Shown: positions 25,120 through 28,117 of the stretch, one piece after another | How the letters are laid out: each line of letters opens with the position of its first letter | How positions within the stretch are numbered: the first letter of the stretch is position 1 | Source of the DNA: CAJBIL01 sp044359525 | GTDB lineage: Bacteria; Pseudomonadota; Gammaproteobacteria; Burkholderiales; Rhodocyclaceae | Assembly (NCBI GenBank): GCA_044359525.1 | Contig: JBIKLY010000046.1 | Coordinates: forward strand, 1-28,117 | Direction: 5' to 3' | DNA length: 28,117 bases | The notes under the pieces: model-generated | Database searches by the model: none | What the model saw: only the letters and a program-made list of their open reading frames with translations | What the model was told of the DNA's origin: nothing | Translations under genes and position numbers: made by a program

Positions 25120-25642
25120 ATTGTTGAAAGCGCCGGTCGTTGTTTTTGCCTGCGGCAACCCGAGCCGCGGCGATGACGCGCTCGGGCCGCTGTTGCTTGA
25201 GCGCCTGCAGGACTGGCTCGATGCCGAGGGCTTGGCCGACGGTTTCGAGCTGATCGGTGATTTTCAGTTGCAGATCGAGCATGCGCTGGATCTTGCCGGG
25301 CGGCGTCTGGCGCTGTTTATCGATGCCGGGCATGAAACGCCAGCCCCCTTTGTTTTTCGTGAAACCGTGGCTGCCGGGAAGCCGGGCCACAGCACGCACG
25401 CATTGCCGCCGGAGTCGGTACTGGCTGTTTTGCCGCGTATCAGTGAGCAGGCAGCGCCGCCGGCCTTTGTGTTGTGCATCCGGGGGGAGAAATTCTCTCT
25501 GGGCGAGGGCTTGAGCGCTGCCGCGAGTGCGCATGCTGAAGCCGCTTTCGCACTGCTTCAGCAGTTAGCTCGCCGACCGGAAGTGCTTACCTGGCGGGAG
25601 CACCTTTGTTCGCCCGCGCCTGAAAGAGATAATCAGCGGTAG
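25109..25642 (+). CDS. hoxW: Hydrogenase maturation protease HoxW
   Basis: About 177 aa if the GTG at 25109 is used; it overlaps hoxH by 11 bp. A TTG at 25094 or one shortly after are alternatives, as no strong ribosome-binding site decides. The family signature VFACGNPSRGDDALGPLL opens the protein; the likely nickel-sensing residues are the Asp in GDD, the Asp in LFIDAGHE and the His in HSTHALPPESVL. It cleaves the HoxH C-terminal extension after His463. Position directly after its substrate gene supports the assignment. Its 3' end overlaps the convergent universal stress gene by 10 bp. Confidence 0.9.
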   Translation: MLPELLKAPVVVFACGNPSRGDDALGPLLLERLQDWLDAEGLADGFELIGDFQLQIEHALDLAGRRLALFIDAGHETPAPFVFRETVAAGKPGHSTHALPPESVLAVLPRISEQAAPPAFVLCIRGEKFSLGEGLSAAASAHAEAAFALLQQLARRPEVLTWREHLCSPAPERDNQR

Positions 25643-26076
25643 ACCAGCACCGGAATTTTCGAGTGCGTGAGCACTTTGTTCGTTTCGCTGCCAAGCAGGA
25701 AGCCGCTAAATCCGCGGCGTCCGTGCGATGCCATGAAAATCAGGTCGCAGCCGGATTCTGTCGCGGCGGCGATGATTGCCTCATAAGGGATGTCGCTGGT
25801 AGCCGACACGCTGGCGAAGTCGACGCCGGCTGCCTTGCATAGTCCTTCGACAAAGGCCAGATTCTGCTGCGCCTGCTGTTCAGCGAGTTCGGCAAATTTT
25901 TCGGGTGTCGTCGGGTCGATCAATGCGCCTTCACCGTAATAGGTGACCGGATATTCCGGCTTGGCGAAGAAGGCGGTAACGCGGGCACCGGCTTCCTTGG
26001 CGAAAGACACAGCGCGGCGCGAAGTTTCTTGCGAAAGTTCGGAGCCGTCGGTAGGTACGAGGATATGTTTGAACAT
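25633..26076 (-). CDS. Universal stress protein (UspA family)
   Basis: The ATG at 26076 has AGGGAGA about 8 nt upstream and gives 147 aa starting MFKHILVPTDGSELS, the normal Usp start; the longer frame upstream is not used. The ATP-binding motif G-x2-G-x9-G-S appears as ASHG-x9-GS in MASHGRRGFSGFLLGSETN, with Ala for the first Gly, and the C-terminus is KIPVLVYR. Single-domain cytoplasmic protein. Usp genes often belong to oxygen-limitation regulons, and here a TTGAC-N4-GTCAA palindrome lies upstream. It is convergent with hoxW and divergent from the metallo-hydrolase gene. Confidence 0.93.
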   Translation of the reverse strand: MFKHILVPTDGSELSQETSRRAVSFAKEAGARVTAFFAKPEYPVTYYGEGALIDPTTPEKFAELAEQQAQQNLAFVEGLCKAAGVDFASVSATSDIPYEAIIAAATESGCDLIFMASHGRRGFSGFLLGSETNKVLTHSKIPVLVYR

Positions 26077-26131
26077 GGTTATTTCTCCCTGTTGAATAGG
26101 ACAAAGGACGCTTTTTAATCCTACGTGAATA

Positions 26132-26145
26132 TTGACCGAAGTCAA
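26132..26145. promoter_or_regulatory. FNR/DNR-like palindrome between usp and the metallo-hydrolase gene
   Basis: TTGAC-CGAA-GTCAA is a perfect 5-bp inverted repeat that matches TTGAT-N4-ATCAA at 8 of 10 positions, with symmetric changes. It is 56 bp upstream of the usp start and 36 bp upstream of the metallo-hydrolase start, so usp is the likelier target for activation. Confidence 0.5.
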
Positions 26146-26180
26146 AACCTTCTGCGCCCGGCAGGCAGAGACTGGACATC

Positions 26181-27587
26181 ATGAAGATCAGTTTTTTTGG
26201 TGCAGCCGGTGAAGTGACAGGTTCCTGCTTTCTGATCGAAAGCGAGGCGGTGTGTTTTCTTGTCGACTGCGGCATGTTTCAGGGTGGGCGTGATGCCTAC
26301 CCGAAAAATTCGCGGGCGCTGTCGTTCGATGTCCGGAAAATCGATTTTGTGCTGCTCACGCACGCGCACATCGATCACTCGGGGCTGCTGCCGCGCCTGA
26401 CCATGCTTGGCTACAAGGGGCCGATCTACACAACGCCGGCGACCATCGATCTGTTGCAGGTGCTGCTGCTCGACAGTGCGCACATTCAGGAGAAGGAAAG
26501 CGAGTGGATTCTGCGGCACCGTCATCGTCGGGGGACTTCGGCGCGCGGTGTGCAGACACCGCTCTATACGGTGACCCAGGCGGAGGCCTGCCTGAAGCAG
26601 CTGCGGGCGGTGGCTTATGGCGAGTCCTTTGTCCCGGCCCCCGGTGTGCGCTGCTGCCTGCGCGACGCCGGGCATATTCTCGGCTCGGCGATCATCGAGC
26701 TGTGGCTGGAGGACGGCGGGAAAACCCGCAAGCTGGTATTTTCCGGCGATCTGGGGCAACCCAATCGGCCGGTACTGCACAATCCGGCGCTGATCGACGA
26801 GGCGGACATTCTGTTTGTCGAATCGACTTACGGTAATCGCCTGCATAAAAAGCTGGACGAGACGCTAGCCGAAATCATCGAGGCCTTTCATTACACGCTG
26901 CACAAGAAGCGTGGCAATGTGATCATTCCGGCATTTGCCGTCGGGCGGACGCAGGAGATGCTCTATGTGTTGGCCGATCTGGTGCGTCACGGCCGGATGG
27001 CGCCGCTCAAGGTCTATGTCGATTCGCCGATGGCCAGCAAGGCGACCGCGATCACCCTGCGCCACCAGTCCCTGCTGTCGGGGGAAACGCAGGAGCTGAT
27101 TTCGTGGCAACAGCGCAATCCCGACAAGATGCACATTGAATTCGTCGCCGATGTCGAGCAGTCGATGCGCCTCAATGATCTTCGCCACGGCGCGGTCATC
27201 CTTTCTGCCAGCGGCATGTGCGAGGCCGGGCGGATCAAGTACCACCTGCAGAACAACCTGCCACGCGCCGAGAGCTCGGTGTTGATCACCGGTTTTCAGG
27301 CCGCCGGCACGCTCGGGCGACGGCTCGTCGATGGGGCGAAAATGGTTCGTCTGTTCGGTCAGCAAACACCGGTGCGCGCCGATATCTTTACCATCGGCGG
27401 ACTTTCGGCGCATGCTGATCAAGCTGCACTGCTTGCCTGGCTGGGGGCGTTCCGCAAGCCGCCGCAGCATACTTTCATTGTGCATGGCGAGTCGGAAACC
27501 GCCGCTGTTTTTGCCGATATCGTGCGCCGCAAGCTGGGCTGGTCTAATGTAGCGTTGCCTGCCTACAATGAGGTTGTCGTCCTGTGA
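26181..27587 (+). CDS. Beta-CASP metallo-beta-lactamase-fold hydrolase with RNA-specificity domain
   Basis: The 468-aa protein starts MKISFFGAAGEVTGSCFLI and has the zinc motif H61-x-H63-x-D65-H66 in LTHAHIDHSG, the third-ligand DAGHILGSA and the fourth in FSGDLG. The inserted beta-CASP domain follows with FVESTYGNR, IPAFAVGRTQEML and SASGMCEAGRI, and the C-terminal RMMBL part ends with GGLSAHADQ and IVHGE. These are the features of prokaryotic CPSF73/Ysh1-like ribonucleases and mRNA 3'-end nucleases. Such genes are commonly found beside usp and PHA synthase genes. phaC starts 34 bp after it, so they probably form an operon. RNA cleavage is expected from the family; target unknown. Confidence 0.92.
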   Translation: MKISFFGAAGEVTGSCFLIESEAVCFLVDCGMFQGGRDAYPKNSRALSFDVRKIDFVLLTHAHIDHSGLLPRLTMLGYKGPIYTTPATIDLLQVLLLDSAHIQEKESEWILRHRHRRGTSARGVQTPLYTVTQAEACLKQLRAVAYGESFVPAPGVRCCLRDAGHILGSAIIELWLEDGGKTRKLVFSGDLGQPNRPVLHNPALIDEADILFVESTYGNRLHKKLDETLAEIIEAFHYTLHKKRGNVIIPAFAVGRTQEMLYVLADLVRHGRMAPLKVYVDSPMASKATAITLRHQSLLSGETQELISWQQRNPDKMHIEFVADVEQSMRLNDLRHGAVILSASGMCEAGRIKYHLQNNLPRAESSVLITGFQAAGTLGRRLVDGAKMVRLFGQQTPVRADIFTIGGLSAHADQAALLAWLGAFRKPPQHTFIVHGESETAAVFADIVRRKLGWSNVALPAYNEVVVL

Positions 27588-27621
27588 TATACATGAGCCA
27601 TGCATTCCAGCGGAGAGCGAT

Positions 27622-28117
27622 ATGAGCAGTAGCGGTTTTGGAGAAAATCCGTCATCCGGCGTTGATGTGACCGGGCTGAGTACCGTCGAGGGTCTGGTGA
27701 CGACACTGCAGCAGCGTCTTGACCCGTTCGGGGTGATGACCTCGATGCTCAACGCACAGGCCGCATGGATGATGCACCCGCAGGAGTTGTCGCGGGCGAT
27801 CAGTGCGATGTCGGGCGATGTCGTGGCCCTGCAGAGTCACCTGCTGCGTCGCGCCATGGGTATGCCAAGCGAGGATGTGATTACGCCGCATGCCGATGAT
27901 GCACGCTTTGCTGATCCGGTGTGGAGCGAGGCGCCGACCTGGGACATCATCAAGGAATCCTATCTTGCCCTGACGCACCGGCTTGAGGACATGCTCTTCG
28001 AAACACCGGGCCTTTCCGAGCGGGAGCGCCGGCGGGCAGCGTTCTGGGTGCGGAAATGGCTGAACGCAATGGCGCCGACCAATTTCTTTTTTACCAACCC
28101 GATTGCCATGCGTAAAT
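27622..28117 (+). CDS. phaC: Poly(3-hydroxyalkanoate) synthase PhaC, N-terminal part, cut by window edge
   Basis: GGAGA lies about 6 nt before the ATG. About 165 codons are visible with no stop. The segment DARFADPVWSEAPTWDIIKE, then LSERERRRAAFWVRKWLNAM and PTNFFFTNPIAM, is the PhaC N-terminal domain (the family pattern F-x-D-P-x-W followed by a conserved TNP). The lipase box with the catalytic cysteine is outside the window, so class I versus a PhaC-like homologue cannot be settled. It polymerises (R)-3-hydroxyacyl-CoA into storage granules. The MaoC-Pta fusion and ackA nearby fit acyl-CoA handling. Confidence 0.88.
   Translation, partial: MSSSGFGENPSSGVDVTGLSTVEGLVTTLQQRLDPFGVMTSMLNAQAAWMMHPQELSRAISAMSGDVVALQSHLLRRAMGMPSEDVITPHADDARFADPVWSEAPTWDIIKESYLALTHRLEDMLFETPGLSERERRRAAFWVRKWLNAMAPTNFFFTNPIAMRK

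Overview
The window looks like a piece of a GC-rich betaproteobacterial chromosome, most likely of the Rhodocyclales (Dechloromonas/Azonexus/Accumulibacter-like). The reasons are gene content (class I-type PHA synthase, MaoC-Pta fusion plus acetate kinase, Ralstonia-type HoxFUYHW NAD-linked hydrogenase, B12-dependent NrdJ, DbpA) and strong GC3 codon use. Taxonomy is an inference; there is no rRNA or other marker here.

Layout. (1) 1-3302, minus strand: a NamZ/DUF1343 protein cut by the window edge, its DOMON-like partner, a secreted alpha/beta hydrolase and thiol peroxidase Tpx. (2) 3482-4678, plus: an MFS transporter. (3) 4702-9745, minus: a six-gene run starting with the RNA helicase gene dbpA, then a 164-aa unknown, a stand-alone J-domain protein, and three unknown proteins of 182, 249 and 418 aa. 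This is the least explained part of the window. (4) 9972-13918: an ilvBN acetolactate synthase operon bracketed by two toxin-antitoxin modules, FitAB/VapBC-type on one side and HicAB on the other. ilvBN is preceded by a valine-codon-rich leader peptide and a strong attenuator hairpin. The two unrelated TA operons share the same operator-like sequence in the same orientation. (5) 14057-17134, minus: a 961-aa class II ribonucleotide reductase with tandem NrdR boxes upstream. (6) 17454-28117: a fermentation, storage and stress block: ackA and the MaoC-Pta fusion (minus), hoxF-U-Y-H-W (plus) behind an FNR-type box, a universal stress protein (minus), a beta-CASP metallo-hydrolase, and the start of a PHA synthase gene.

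Region 6 hangs together physiologically: acetyl-CoA overflow to acetyl phosphate and acetate, reductant exchange between NAD(H) and H2, and carbon storage as polyhydroxyalkanoate. FNR/ANR-type palindromes in two of its intergenic regions suggest control by low oxygen.

Three long imperfect palindromes (6779-6886, 17278-17424, 23507-23608) share one architecture, an ACC start followed by tandem CNCNNAG words, but carry different sequence variants. Each starts 22-29 bp after a stop codon. One sits inside the hydrogenase operon, between hoxY and hoxH. No tRNA, rRNA, CRISPR array or insertion sequence was seen.
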